Assembly: GCF_009646115.1 (NCBI RefSeq)
Contig: NZ_CP045721.1
Coordinates: 465,304 to 529,303, forward strand
Direction of reading: 5' to 3'
DNA: 64,000 nucleotides
Source of the DNA: Pantoea eucalypti
GTDB lineage: Bacteria; Pseudomonadota; Gammaproteobacteria; Enterobacterales; Enterobacteriaceae
Shown: piece by piece, positions 1 to 8,606 of the stretch
Layout: every line of letters starts with the position of its first letter
Numbering within the stretch: position 1 is the first letter of the stretch
Program-made: the position numbers and the translations under genes
The notes under the pieces: model-generated
The model's database searches: none
The model's input: the letters and a program-made list of their open reading frames with translations, nothing else
Told to the model about the DNA's origin: nothing

Positions 1-417
1 CAGAGCAAAGTGGCGGGCGACGTTGGTATTATGCCAGCGCCGGGCGATGCGCCTGGAAAAGTGGGCGCAGTGAACGGCTCAATGGGACTGGGCATCACCA
101 AAGGCAGTACGCATGCCAATGAGGCGTGGCAGTACATTCAGTACATGACCTCACAGCCTGTCCAGAATCAGTATGCCAAGCTTAGCCTGCCGATCTGGAA
201 ATCTTCTTATCAGGATGAGGCGGTGAAAAAGGATCAGGAGAGCCTGATTGCCGCAGCGGATAAATCATTAAACGTGATGCTGTCACGTCCAGAGACTGCT
301 GATTATTCTCGTCTGTCCAATCAGCTGCAGCAGCAGTTACAACAGGTCTTGCTGGGAAAAACCCCGGCGCAGGACGCGATGGCAACGGTTGATAAAAGCG
401 CTGCCCGGCTGCGTTAA
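1..417 (+). CDS. Sugar ABC transporter substrate-binding protein, C-terminal part
   Basis: The reading frame is open from the first base and ends at 415-417, so only about the last 138 residues are present. The segment carries the C-terminal style of family 1 extracellular solute-binding proteins (MalE/UgpB group): a glycine-rich stretch (GSMGLGITKGS), then a helical region containing AWQYIQYMTS. The protein would bind a sugar in the periplasm and deliver it to the two permeases that follow. It is 6 bases from the first permease and heads a five-gene operon with a kinase and an ATPase. The substrate cannot be read from this fragment. The family call is firm because of both sequence style and context. 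Confidence 0.85.
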   Translation, partial: QSKVAGDVGIMPAPGDAPGKVGAVNGSMGLGITKGSTHANEAWQYIQYMTSQPVQNQYAKLSLPIWKSSYQDEAVKKDQESLIAAADKSLNVMLSRPETADYSRLSNQLQQQLQQVLLGKTPAQDAMATVDKSAARLR

Positions 418-423
418 GGAGTC

Positions 424-1335
424 ATGATGCTGAGTTTGCGTCAACGCGAACAGCGTCAGGCATGGGTGCTGCTTGCACCCATGCTGCTGGTGATGCTGTT
501 GTTAACCGCCTGGCCTCTGCTGCGCACTATCTGGCTGAGCTTTACTGATGCTGCGCTGATTGGCAGCGGTGAGTCACCCGCCTGGATTGGCCTGGAAAAC
601 TATCTCTATGCGCTTACCGATCCCGACTTTCGGGCGTCGATCTGGCGCACGCTCTACTTCACCGTTGTATCCGTCACCTTCGAAGGCATCATCGGTGTGC
701 TGGTCGCGCTGCTTTTGAATCAGAAATTCATCGGGCGCAACGTGCTGCGGGTGTTGGTAATTCTGCCATGGGCGCTACCGACCATTGTCAATGCCATGAT
801 GTGGCGGCTGAACTTTAACCCTGATTACGGCAGCATTAACGCCCTGCTCAGTCAGCTCGGTATTATTGATGGCTATCGCAGCTGGCTTGGCTCGCCGGAT
901 GCGGCACTCAACGCGGTAATGTTCGCGGATATCTGGAAAAACTATCCACTGGTCACGCTACTGGTGCTGGCGGCACTGCAATCGATCCCTGAGGATCTGT
1001 TTGAAGCGGCACGGCTGGATGGCGCATCCGCCTGGCGTCGTTTCCGGGCGATTACCTTCCCGGCAATTGTTGCCCCGCTTGGCGTTGCACTGGTATTACG
1101 CACCATCGATGCTTTTAAAATCTTCGACATCATCTATGTCATGACGCGCGGCGGCCCGGTGGACAGCACTAAAACCTTAAGCTTTTTCGTCTATCAGGAG
1201 TCGTTCAGCTATCTGCGTGCTGGCAGTGGTGCGGCCTACGCAATATTGATGACCCTGATGTGCGCACTGCTTATTACGCTTTACCTGCTGATGTTATGGC
1301 ATCAGCGTCGCCGGAGTTCCGCTTATGAAAACTAA
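424..1335 (+). CDS. Sugar ABC transporter permease, MalF/UgpA type
   Basis: This 303-residue inner-membrane protein has a hydrophobic N-terminal helix (about residues 14-34) and several further membrane spans. It has the EAA loop that docks on the ATPase (EAARLDGASAWRRF, about residue 195). It follows AAGGAG, and two adjacent ATGs at 424 and 427 are possible starts. Its 3' end overlaps the next permease by 11 bases, so the two are probably made together as a heterodimer. Length and motif fit the MalF/UgpA side of the carbohydrate uptake 1 family. No substrate can be assigned. Confidence 0.9.
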   Translation: MMLSLRQREQRQAWVLLAPMLLVMLLLTAWPLLRTIWLSFTDAALIGSGESPAWIGLENYLYALTDPDFRASIWRTLYFTVVSVTFEGIIGVLVALLLNQKFIGRNVLRVLVILPWALPTIVNAMMWRLNFNPDYGSINALLSQLGIIDGYRSWLGSPDAALNAVMFADIWKNYPLVTLLVLAALQSIPEDLFEAARLDGASAWRRFRAITFPAIVAPLGVALVLRTIDAFKIFDIIYVMTRGGPVDSTKTLSFFVYQESFSYLRAGSGAAYAILMTLMCALLITLYLLMLWHQRRRSSAYEN

Positions 1336-2164
1336 ACTGCGGGGTATGCTGCGTTATATGGCGGCGCTGCTGGTCGCCATCAGCATTCTGGCGCCAATGG
1401 GCTGGCTGTTTTTAATGAGCGTCAGTTCTGCCAGTGATCTTTCACGCGTTCCGCTGGAGTGGCTGCCGCGTCAGTGGGATTTCAGCCGCTATCAGGGACT
1501 GGTTTCACTGGCACCAAACCAGCCGGGCAACATTTTTCTGCATGCACTCGGCAACAGTTTGCTGGTAGCAACAGTGGCAACGGCGATTTCGTTGCTGCTG
1601 GCAATACCGGCGGCATTCAGTTTCTCACGCTACAGCGGACGTGATGCCTGGCTCTCCGGTGCACTGGCGATCTATATGGTGCCGCCGGTGGCGTTTGTTC
1701 TGCCGCTCTACTTTCTGCTGCAACAGCTGGGGTTGCTCAACACACGTCCCGGTCTGGTGATGGTCTACTGCTCCCTAATCCTGCCGTTTCTGACCTGGAT
1801 GCTGAAGAACCAGTTTGACTCGCTGCCGCGTGATATCGAACAGGCAGCGCGTCTGGATGGTCTGCGCTTCTGGCAGGTTCTGCTACGCATCACACTGCCG
1901 CTGGCGAAACCAGTGCTCGGTGCCGCAGCACTGTTTGGCTGGCTGCTGGCCTGGGATGAGTTTTTCTACGCGCTGCTGTTCACCAGCAACATTTCAGCAC
2001 AGACACTGCCAGTCGCGATTGCCGGTTTCACCGCCGGACGTGCCACCGATGACGGGCTGATCGCGGCGATTGGCATTCTGGCTTCGGTGCCGCCACTGTT
2101 CATTGCCATCTGGTTGCAGAAGACGCTGGTCAGCGGTCTCACCAGCGGTGGAAGTAAGGGATAA
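1325..2164 (+). CDS. Sugar ABC transporter permease, MalG/UgpE type
   Basis: A 279-residue polytopic membrane protein with the EAA loop near residue 172 (EQAARLDGLRFWQ), followed by LPLAKPVLG as in MalG-like permeases. It starts inside the end of the upstream permease and stops 2 bases before the kinase gene, so the operon is tightly packed. It is predicted to form the second half of the membrane channel. The motif and pairing make the family certain; the sugar is unknown. Confidence 0.9.
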   Translation: MKTKLRGMLRYMAALLVAISILAPMGWLFLMSVSSASDLSRVPLEWLPRQWDFSRYQGLVSLAPNQPGNIFLHALGNSLLVATVATAISLLLAIPAAFSFSRYSGRDAWLSGALAIYMVPPVAFVLPLYFLLQQLGLLNTRPGLVMVYCSLILPFLTWMLKNQFDSLPRDIEQAARLDGLRFWQVLLRITLPLAKPVLGAAALFGWLLAWDEFFYALLFTSNISAQTLPVAIAGFTAGRATDDGLIAAIGILASVPPLFIAIWLQKTLVSGLTSGGSKG

Positions 2165-2166
2165 TT

Positions 2167-3114
2167 ATGGATAAGACCATTGCGTCCACACTTTATGTGG
2201 TGGGCAACATTAATGTCGATTTAATCATGGGTACGCTCGGCGACTGGCCGGCACGCGGTACGGAAGTGATGCTGCAGCACAGTGCGTTACGTCCCGGTGG
2301 CTCAGCGGGTAATTGTGCGCTGGCGCTGGAGGCAATGCAGGTGCCGCATCGGGCTATTGCCAATCAGGGTGACGATGGCTTCAGTCACTGGCTCGCCAGC
2401 CATTTTCCCCACAGCGCCGCACACTGGCCACGTTACGCCTGTGAGACCTCGCTCACGGTGGGCATAACCCATCCTGATAACGAACGTTCGTTTTTGAGCA
2501 ATCACGGTCATATTACCGTGCTCACCGCTGACGATGTGCTGGCGCAGTTACCCCAGCAGGCGACGCAGGGCGATATTGTGCTGCTGTGTGGCACCTTTCT
2601 CTGTCATGAACTTTATCGCCGCTATCCGACGTTGCTGGCCGCGCTACAGCACCGAGGCTTTTGTGTCGCCGTGGATACCGGCTGGCCGCCTGCGGGCTGG
2701 AGTGATGAGCTTCGCCTGGAAATGGGTAACTGGTTGCCTGACTGTGACTGGCTGTTGCTGAATGAAGTGGAAGCGTTGGGTCTGGCGGGCGCAGACCTGC
2801 TGGAACAGAGCGGTAAACGGCTGGCGGCTCAGCTCAGTGGTCGCGGTGGTTGCGTGATTAAGTGTGGCGCAGAGGGCGCGCGTCTCTGGTCTGCGGCCTC
2901 GGTGCAATTTGCCGCCGGTCAGCCGGTGACGGTAGTCGATACCATTGGGGCCGGTGACAGTTTTAATGCCGGTTTTCTGACTGCACTGCTTTACCGCCAG
3001 TCATCGCATACCGCGCTGCGCTGGGGCATTGAAGTGGCCTCACAGGCAATAAGCAGCTCTCCGCGCCGCTATCCCAGCTGGCAACAACTCCAACTATCAA
3101 ATGAGGTGCGCTGA
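2167..3114 (+). CDS. PfkB-family carbohydrate kinase
   Basis: A 315-residue ribokinase-like enzyme. The first PfkB signature region (GGSAGNCALALEAM) lies near residue 44. The second, DTIGAGDSFNAGF, lies near residue 258 and contains the GAGD anion hole and catalytic aspartate. It would phosphorylate a sugar or nucleoside with ATP in the cytoplasm. Its place between permease and ATPase genes of a sugar importer suggests that it phosphorylates the imported substrate. Genes on both sides are 2 bases away. Whether the substrate is a pentose, a ketose or a nucleoside cannot be told. Confidence 0.88.
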   Translation: MDKTIASTLYVVGNINVDLIMGTLGDWPARGTEVMLQHSALRPGGSAGNCALALEAMQVPHRAIANQGDDGFSHWLASHFPHSAAHWPRYACETSLTVGITHPDNERSFLSNHGHITVLTADDVLAQLPQQATQGDIVLLCGTFLCHELYRRYPTLLAALQHRGFCVAVDTGWPPAGWSDELRLEMGNWLPDCDWLLLNEVEALGLAGADLLEQSGKRLAAQLSGRGGCVIKCGAEGARLWSAASVQFAAGQPVTVVDTIGAGDSFNAGFLTALLYRQSSHTALRWGIEVASQAISSSPRRYPSWQQLQLSNEVR

Positions 3115-3116
3115 AC

Positions 3117-4199
3117 ATGGCCAGTGTTGAACTTGTACAGGTGGCGAAGCGTTATGGTAAACAGAGCGTGCTGCACCCGCTGGATTTAACCATTCCTGAT
3201 GGCAGTTTTACTGTTCTGGTCGGCCCCTCCGGCTGCGGAAAATCGACGTTGCTGCGGCTGCTTGCCGGGCTTGATACCGTCTCTGATGGGGCGATTATGC
3301 TGGATAAAAAGCGGATTAACGATCTCGATCCTGCCGACCGGGATATCGCCATGGTATTCCAGAGCTATGCGCTCTATCCGCACCTCACCGTTGCAGAGAA
3401 TCTGGCGTTTCACATGCAGGTAAAAAAGGTGAAGCGCGAGGAGCAGAAAAGCAAAATCGCCCGCATCGCCGGCATTCTCGGCATCGATCAGCTCTTACAG
3501 CGTTATCCACGGGCCTTGTCCGGCGGACAGCGGCAGCGTGTAGCGATGGGACGGGCCATGGTCCGCAACCCACAGGTATTTCTGTTCGATGAGCCGCTCT
3601 CGAACCTGGATGCCCAGTTACGTATGGAGCTTCGTGCCGAAATTAAATCCCTCCATCAGCGCTTCAACACCACGATGGTTTACGTTACCCACGATCAGGT
3701 CGAGGCGATGACGCTGGCGGATCAGATTGTGGTAATGAAAGAGGGCGTGATTGTGCAACAGGGCGCGCCGCTGGCGATTTATGATCGGCCGGTTAACACC
3801 TTTGTGGCGCGTTTTATCGGTTCGCCGCCAATGAACCTGATGGATGCCTGCTTCCAGTCACGGGATGGCCTGCCTGGTGTTTGCTGTGGTAAGCAGTGGC
3901 TGCCATTGCCGCCTCGCTGGCACCGTGCCGCTCAGCAGCAGGCCGGCCAGCCGGTTACGCTGGGCGTGCGCCCTCACGATCTGATTTTTGATGCCAGCGG
4001 ACAACCCGCTGCGGTAAATATTGTCGAGATCACGGGTGAATCAACGCTGTTGCATCTGAACTGGCAGGGTTTCCCGCTGCATATGCAGTTGAGCGGTCGT
4101 AGTGACGCCATGCCTGGCGGTACGCTAGCGGTCACCGTAAACCCGGAAAAAATGCACCTGTTTGATGCCAGCAGCGGTGAGCGGCTGACGGAGCAATGA
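3117..4199 (+). CDS. Sugar ABC transporter ATP-binding protein, UgpC/MalK type
   Basis: A 360-residue ABC ATPase. It has Walker A (GPSGCGKST, residues 36-44), a Q-loop (MVFQSYALYPH), signature LSGGQRQR and Walker B (VFLFDEPLSNLD). The switch histidine is in VTHDQVEAM. The C-terminal 120 residues form a TOBE-type regulatory domain as in MalK/UgpC. It is the last gene of the operon, 2 bases after the kinase, and is predicted to power sugar uptake through the two upstream permeases. All catalytic motifs are intact. Confidence 0.93.
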   Translation: MASVELVQVAKRYGKQSVLHPLDLTIPDGSFTVLVGPSGCGKSTLLRLLAGLDTVSDGAIMLDKKRINDLDPADRDIAMVFQSYALYPHLTVAENLAFHMQVKKVKREEQKSKIARIAGILGIDQLLQRYPRALSGGQRQRVAMGRAMVRNPQVFLFDEPLSNLDAQLRMELRAEIKSLHQRFNTTMVYVTHDQVEAMTLADQIVVMKEGVIVQQGAPLAIYDRPVNTFVARFIGSPPMNLMDACFQSRDGLPGVCCGKQWLPLPPRWHRAAQQQAGQPVTLGVRPHDLIFDASGQPAAVNIVEITGESTLLHLNWQGFPLHMQLSGRSDAMPGGTLAVTVNPEKMHLFDASSGERLTEQ

Positions 4200-4339
4200 T
4201 TAATCTGAAGTCAGTAGTGAATGCAGGGGGCAAACCCGCTTAAAGCGATGGGAGCATACGCCTGTAGCAACGCATCGCGGGCTATGGACAAAAAACTCCC
4301 GGCGCTTTTTGAACAACGTAAAGCGTTAGCCCGGCTAAG

Positions 4340-4365
4340 GACGCACCTCAGGGCTGAGGTGCGTC
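4340..4365. terminator. Strong stem-loop between convergent genes
   Basis: An 11-bp perfect stem (GACGCACCTCA with TGAGGTGCGTC) encloses the loop GGGC. It lies between the end of the sugar ABC operon and the end of the opposing chemoreceptor gene. There is no clear T-run on either side, so it is a probable rather than typical intrinsic terminator. Confidence 0.5.
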
Positions 4366-4438
4366 ATCGCCACGTTGAGTCGCCATGGATGGTGCTCTTG
4401 CGTCTTTGCGTAAGGCGTATGCTCCCTGAGCTGCATCC

Positions 4439-6379
4439 TTATGCCAGATGGAACTGCTCCACCGTCTGTGACAGCTGCTGCGCCTGATCTTCCAGTGAGC
4501 TGGCGGCCGCCGACATCTGCTGCACCAGCGCGGCGTTCTGTTGGGTCACGCCATCCATTTCATTGACGGCAATCGTCACCTGGCTGATGCCACGCGCCTG
4601 TTCGCTTGATGCAGTAACAATCTCACCAATGATGCCCTGCACTGAATTGACCGCGTGCATCATCTCCTGCATGGTTTTACCGGCATCGTTTACCAGCCTG
4701 ACACCACTCTCGACTCGCACGCTCGACTCTTCAATCAGTGCGCCAATCTCCTTAACCGCGTTCGCGCTGCGCTGGGCAAGGTTACGCACTTCAGAGGCGA
4801 CTACCGCAAAACCACGGCCCTGTTCTCCGGCACGTGCGGCTTCCACCGCCGCGTTCAGCGCCAGAATATTGGTCTGAAAGGCAATGCTGTTGATCATCGT
4901 GGTAATGTCGCCGATCTTTTTCGAGCTGTCATCGATCTGCGCCATGGTCTGCACCACCTCACCCACCAGCGAGGCACCGCGACTGGCAATATGCGTCGCG
5001 TTTTCAGTCAGGCTGGTTGCCTGCTGTGCATTGTCGGCATTCAGACGAATCGTGGCGCTGATCTGCTCCATACTGGCTGCGGTCTGCTCCAGCGCAGCAG
5101 CCTGTTCCTCGGTGCGTGATGCCAGATTGAGGTTGCCGCTGGCGATCTCGCCCGCGCCCTGACGTACTGATTCACTGGAATCTTTTATCTGTCCAACAAT
5201 CTGTCGGAGCTGGCTTTGCATGGTGCTAAGCGCGAAGAACAGGCTGCTGCTATCCCCCCTCTTCACCGGGATCCGGTTATCCAGCTTGCCATCAGCAACG
5301 GCCAGGGCAATATGCGCCGCTTCAACCGGCTCGCCCCCAATTGGACGCAGCACTTTACGGCTGAACAGCATGCCCAGTACCGCGCCGACCAGCAGAACGC
5401 TGACGACCATCAGGATCACCGCCCACATCAGCTGCTGGGTGGATGCGGCCATCACCTGACTGACCGGTGCAACAACGCCCAGATACCAGGCTTTGTCGCT
5501 GTTCCCAATCACTACTGGCTGCCAGGTAACCAGGGCATCTTCACCCAGCACGGCATCAAAATGCTGTACGACTTTCGACGTAAAGCCATCTTTTTCCCCT
5601 TTCCACGGTTTCCCAGCCTCATCTTTCACCGGCGAGGAGACAACGTTACCGTTACTGGAGAGTAGCAACGCATAGCCGCTGCCCTGCCAGGGTTTAATCT
5701 GATTCACTTTCTGTTGTAGTGAAGCCAGGGATATATCAGAGGTGACAACTGCTTTTAAGGTGCCCTGATCCATAATGACGGCCGCTACGGAGGTGAGCAG
5801 GGTCGGCACGCCGTTATAGGCATAACTATAGGGTTCGGTAAGCGTGTCTTTTTGTGATTTTTGCGGAACCAGATAGTAATCGCCCTGACCCGGCGTCAGA
5901 TAAGAGAGCAGCGGATGCATGGCATATTTACCTGCTGCGTCACGATCCACAAAAAAGGCATAGCGCCCCTGTGGCGCCTGTCCAGGCTGTGAGGCGAACT
6001 CTGCATCACGGCCATCAAACGCATTCTGTTCAAAGATGACTGACATCGACAGATAGTCAGGATTCGCGCGTAACGCATATTCCATCACTTTATCGACCGC
6101 TTTGCGATCGGTAATACCGGCGCGGGGTAACGCGATCAGACTTTGACCGAGAAGGCTGGCAACATCGCGGGCATGGCTCAGCTCCTGCTGCACCTGCAAG
6201 GCACGGCTTTGCGCAATCTGCTGCAGATATTTTTCGGCCAGTAGTTTTTGTTCTTTACCTGATTGCCAGTTGAGGACCCCAATTGTCACGGTAAATCCCA
6301 GCACTATCGTTAAACCACCCATGATTAACATCTGCGCACGGGTACTCATTTTTTTCTTATGCGTTACCTGACCGGCCAT
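4439..6379 (-). CDS. Methyl-accepting chemotaxis protein with Cache sensor domain
   Basis: A chemoreceptor of about 646 residues. The first transmembrane helix is at about 17-36 and is followed by a large periplasmic double-Cache-like sensor. A second transmembrane helix ([20 protein letters not shown]) leads to HAMP and the cytoplasmic signalling domain. The conserved hairpin tip reads [33 protein letters not shown]. The start at 6379 is preferred over an upstream ATG because AGGGGA lies just ahead of it. Cache sensors usually detect small organic acids or amino acids; the ligand is unknown here. A sigma-28 promoter lies about 65 bases upstream, placing it in the flagellar/chemotaxis regulon. 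Confidence 0.93.
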   Translation of the reverse strand: MAGQVTHKKKMSTRAQMLIMGGLTIVLGFTVTIGVLNWQSGKEQKLLAEKYLQQIAQSRALQVQQELSHARDVASLLGQSLIALPRAGITDRKAVDKVMEYALRANPDYLSMSVIFEQNAFDGRDAEFASQPGQAPQGRYAFFVDRDAAGKYAMHPLLSYLTPGQGDYYLVPQKSQKDTLTEPYSYAYNGVPTLLTSVAAVIMDQGTLKAVVTSDISLASLQQKVNQIKPWQGSGYALLLSSNGNVVSSPVKDEAGKPWKGEKDGFTSKVVQHFDAVLGEDALVTWQPVVIGNSDKAWYLGVVAPVSQVMAASTQQLMWAVILMVVSVLLVGAVLGMLFSRKVLRPIGGEPVEAAHIALAVADGKLDNRIPVKRGDSSSLFFALSTMQSQLRQIVGQIKDSSESVRQGAGEIASGNLNLASRTEEQAAALEQTAASMEQISATIRLNADNAQQATSLTENATHIASRGASLVGEVVQTMAQIDDSSKKIGDITTMINSIAFQTNILALNAAVEAARAGEQGRGFAVVASEVRNLAQRSANAVKEIGALIEESSVRVESGVRLVNDAGKTMQEMMHAVNSVQGIIGEIVTASSEQARGISQVTIAVNEMDGVTQQNAALVQQMSAAASSLEDQAQQLSQTVEQFHLA

Positions 6380-6443
6380 AGTGATTCCCCTGGAATTTAC
6401 CTGCCTCAATACCTCCCTGTGTTCATGGTGCTCCTGAGATCAT

Positions 6444-6470
6444 TTATCGGCGGCGTTTTTTTGAACTTTA
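6444..6470 (-). promoter_or_regulatory. Sigma-28 (FliA) promoter of the chemoreceptor gene
   Basis: On the minus strand the -35 TAAAGTTC (6463-6470) is separated by 11 bases from the -10 GCCGATAA (6444-6451). The E. coli FliA consensus is TAAAGTTT-N11-GCCGATAA, so 15 of 16 bases match with exact spacing. It lies about 65 bases before the chemoreceptor start. Confidence 0.85.
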
Positions 6471-6654
6471 ATGGGGCTTATCCTGCCGTGATGGGGGTCT
6501 CAACGTGCGCGGTACAGGAAAGTTGATCGCCAGGGGAAGATGGCAAAACTGCAGAACGGGCTTTTTTTGATCTGCAACAATATCGCCGTCCGCTATTACT
6601 GTCAGTTTATGTCAACAGTTGCTGTAGCCCCCTTATCGCAGTGGAGAGAGAACA

Positions 6655-6759
6655 ATGATCGGTAAATCAGGATTGGCTGTTGGGATGGTTGTCTGGCTAG
6701 CGTATATCGCCTGGATCGTTCACTACTATTCAGACACTTTTATGCAGTTCTCCCGCTAG
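6655..6759 (+). CDS. Small single-span membrane protein, 34 residues
   Basis: A short open frame encodes 34 residues, with one hydrophobic stretch (LAVGMVVWLAYIAWIV) followed by HYYSDTFMQFSR. It is preceded by a good ribosome binding site (GGAGAGAGAACA then ATG). Six bases after its stop a terminator hairpin with a TTCG loop and T-run begins. RBS, frame and dedicated terminator together suggest a real monocistronic small-protein gene. Its function is unknown; single-span proteins of this size often act as regulators of membrane complexes, which is only an analogy. Confidence 0.65.
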   Translation: MIGKSGLAVGMVVWLAYIAWIVHYYSDTFMQFSR

Positions 6760-6764
6760 TAAAC

Positions 6765-6788
6765 AGGGCCTTCGGGTCCTTTTCTTTG
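6765..6788 (+). terminator. Rho-independent terminator after small membrane protein
   Basis: The stem AGGGCC/GGTCCT (one G-U pair) closes a TTCG tetraloop and is followed by TTTTCTTT. It begins 6 bases after the stop of the 34-residue gene. Confidence 0.75.
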
Positions 6789-6897
6789 CCTGCCATTCCG
6801 CACGGTTGGCCTGTGAGCCAAATATCCGCTATTATCGACTCATCTCGTGAGCCGATTAACCACACTTATTCGGCTCATTCTCTTTAACCGTGAGTGG

Positions 6898-8034
6898 ATG
6901 ATGAGCGTTGACTGGATCTGGCAACAGCCGGAATGGCCCCAATTTCACTGGCAGGATAACGAGCTGCTACCACGCCTGCGCCATTTGCAGCAGCAGCGCG
7001 GTTTGCTGCTTGGCCGCGCCAGCCTGCAGTCAGACACTGAATCACAGACGCTGGATACCCTGTTGGGTAATATTCTTTCCTCTTCGGCAATCGAAGAGGA
7101 GCGGGTCAACGTGCAGTCAGTTCGCTCGTCTCTGGCGCGCCGGTTAGGCGTTACGGAAACGCAGCCCTATCCGGTCTCGGATCGGTCAGAAGGACTTGCC
7201 GCGATGATGCTCGATGCCATCAACAATCGCAGCCAGCCATTAACGCTGGAACGGTTATTTCAGTGGCACCACTGGCTCTTCCCGGCAGATGAATGGACAG
7301 TACAGCGCCTGAGCGTCGGGACGTTGCGTGGCAGTGAACCGATGCAGGTGGTTTCAGGACGCATAGATCGTCCCACGGTACATTTTGAAGCCCCACCGCG
7401 ACACGGACTGGAGCAACAGCTGGCACAGTTCATCGCGTGGTTTAACAGCAGTCAGCATGATGTGATGCTGGACCCGCTACTGCGGGCCGCCATCTGCCAT
7501 CTGTGGTTTGTCACGCTACACCCTTTTGATGATGGCAATGGCCGTATCACGCGAGCATTGACCGATCTCGCCCTGGCACAGGCTGACAGCCAGAGCATCC
7601 GCCTGTACGCCATGTCTCCGGCAATACTGGCGCAGCGTGCCGGGTATTACCGCATCCTTGAGCAGACGCAGAAAGGCGGCCTTGATATCACCCGTTGGCT
7701 GGTGTGGTTTCTGGATATCCTGGATGAGAGCCTGAAACAGGCATTGGATGTTATCGATCGCACACAGTTGAAAGCGCGATTCTGGTTACGACATCAGGGG
7801 ATGGCATTAAGTCCGGAACAGGTAAAAGTCCTTAACCGGCTGTTAGACGGTGGCGAGCAGGGTTTCGAACAGGGGATAAGCGCCAGCCAGTATCAGAAAG
7901 TCGCGAAAGTAAGTAAAGCCACGGCGACCCGTCATCTGGCGGATCTGGTTGAAAAAGGCTGTCTGTTCCGGCTTGAGGGAGGCGGCAGAAGCACCCGCTA
8001 TCAGGTTAAAACCCGCGAGATACTTACAGATTAA
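6898..8034 (+). CDS. Fic family protein with DUF4172-like N-terminus and C-terminal winged helix
   Basis: A 378-residue protein. The N-terminus (WIWQQPEWPQFHW) is typical of the DUF4172 extension of Fic proteins. An inhibitory-helix-like motif SSAIEEE lies at 62-68. The complete catalytic Fic motif HPFDDGNGR is at 208-216, with His208 as base. A C-terminal helix-turn-helix region contains VSKATATRHLADLVEKG. Fic enzymes usually transfer AMP to target hydroxyls. Relatives carry (S/T)xxxE(G/N) in the inhibitory helix; here Glu replaces the Gly. I prefer the ATG pair at 6898/6901 to the earlier start at 6847 because family members begin just before WIWQQPEWP. It stands alone; targets are unknown. 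Confidence 0.88.
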   Translation: MMSVDWIWQQPEWPQFHWQDNELLPRLRHLQQQRGLLLGRASLQSDTESQTLDTLLGNILSSSAIEEERVNVQSVRSSLARRLGVTETQPYPVSDRSEGLAAMMLDAINNRSQPLTLERLFQWHHWLFPADEWTVQRLSVGTLRGSEPMQVVSGRIDRPTVHFEAPPRHGLEQQLAQFIAWFNSSQHDVMLDPLLRAAICHLWFVTLHPFDDGNGRITRALTDLALAQADSQSIRLYAMSPAILAQRAGYYRILEQTQKGGLDITRWLVWFLDILDESLKQALDVIDRTQLKARFWLRHQGMALSPEQVKVLNRLLDGGEQGFEQGISASQYQKVAKVSKATATRHLADLVEKGCLFRLEGGGRSTRYQVKTREILTD

Positions 8035-8077
8035 TGGGATGAAAGCGGTGATCAAACCGTTATTCAAAAACAGCAAC

Positions 8078-8098
8078 GCCGGAAGGTTCGCTTCCGGC
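8078..8098 (-). terminator. Terminator hairpin downstream of yebG
   Basis: The stem GCCGGAAG/CTTCCGGC has a 5-base loop. On the minus strand it is followed within about 6 bases by a T-run (GTTGCTGTTTTT). It lies between the convergent fic and yebG genes. Confidence 0.6.
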
Positions 8099-8108
8099 AT
8101 TGTGGCAA

Positions 8109-8450
8109 TTACGCGGCTTTAACAGCGCGCACTTTCCTGGCAGCAGGCTCTTCAGCCTGATCATCCGCGCCAGCCTCTGACACGGCTTCCGGTTGAGAGA
8201 CGGAGACTGCCGCTTCCGGCAATTTGCTGGTGCGCAGAATATGCTGAACCGCATCTTTCTGTTCTGCAATCAGCAGGCCCAGGGTTTCAGCCTGAGATTC
8301 ATCCAGTGCAGGTTGATGCTGTAACAGCCAGTCAGTGAAAGCTTCGGCCATATCGAGCATTTTGTCGTAGGCATCGGCCTCTTTCTTATTGGCAAACGTC
8401 ATCTTCTCTTCACCCTTTCTGACTACAACAAATTTTGTTTCAACAGCCAT
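8109..8450 (-). CDS. yebG: YebG, SOS-induced DNA damage protein
   Basis: A 113-residue protein closely resembling enterobacterial YebG. It begins MAVETKFVVVRKGEEKMTF and continues with NKKEADAYDKMLDMAEAF. The body matches YebG along its length, and the C-terminus is longer than the 96-residue E. coli protein, with an Ala/Glu-rich then basic tail (RKVRAVKA). YebG is an SOS-regulon protein of unclear biochemical role. A perfect LexA box lies 16 bases before the start, which supports both the assignment and the regulation. Confidence 0.93.
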   Translation of the reverse strand: MAVETKFVVVRKGEEKMTFANKKEADAYDKMLDMAEAFTDWLLQHQPALDESQAETLGLLIAEQKDAVQHILRTSKLPEAAVSVSQPEAVSEAGADDQAEEPAARKVRAVKAA

Positions 8451-8465
8451 CTTTTCGCCCTCAGG

Positions 8466-8485
8466 TACTGTGTATACATACAGTA
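8466..8485 (-). promoter_or_regulatory. LexA (SOS) box of yebG
   Basis: The 16-base core CTGTGTATACATACAG matches the CTG-N10-CAG rule exactly, flanked by TA and TA. It is 16 bases upstream of the yebG start, where it would block the promoter until DNA damage. Confidence 0.93.
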
Positions 8486-8606
8486 TATCATGCCGGTTAT
8501 GCTTTGCCAGCAGAGAATAGAGTTTATCGGTTATGCACCGGCTAACCTTAACCGGGCGCAGGTTTTTTTTATTTTCCTGAGACTTCTCTGCCGGAAACTG
8601 CGCTGA

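Noticed and set aside
4655..5119. 154-codon rightward frame opposite the first chemoreceptor gene
   Set aside because: It is antisense to the strongly supported MCP signalling domain and has no recognisable domain.
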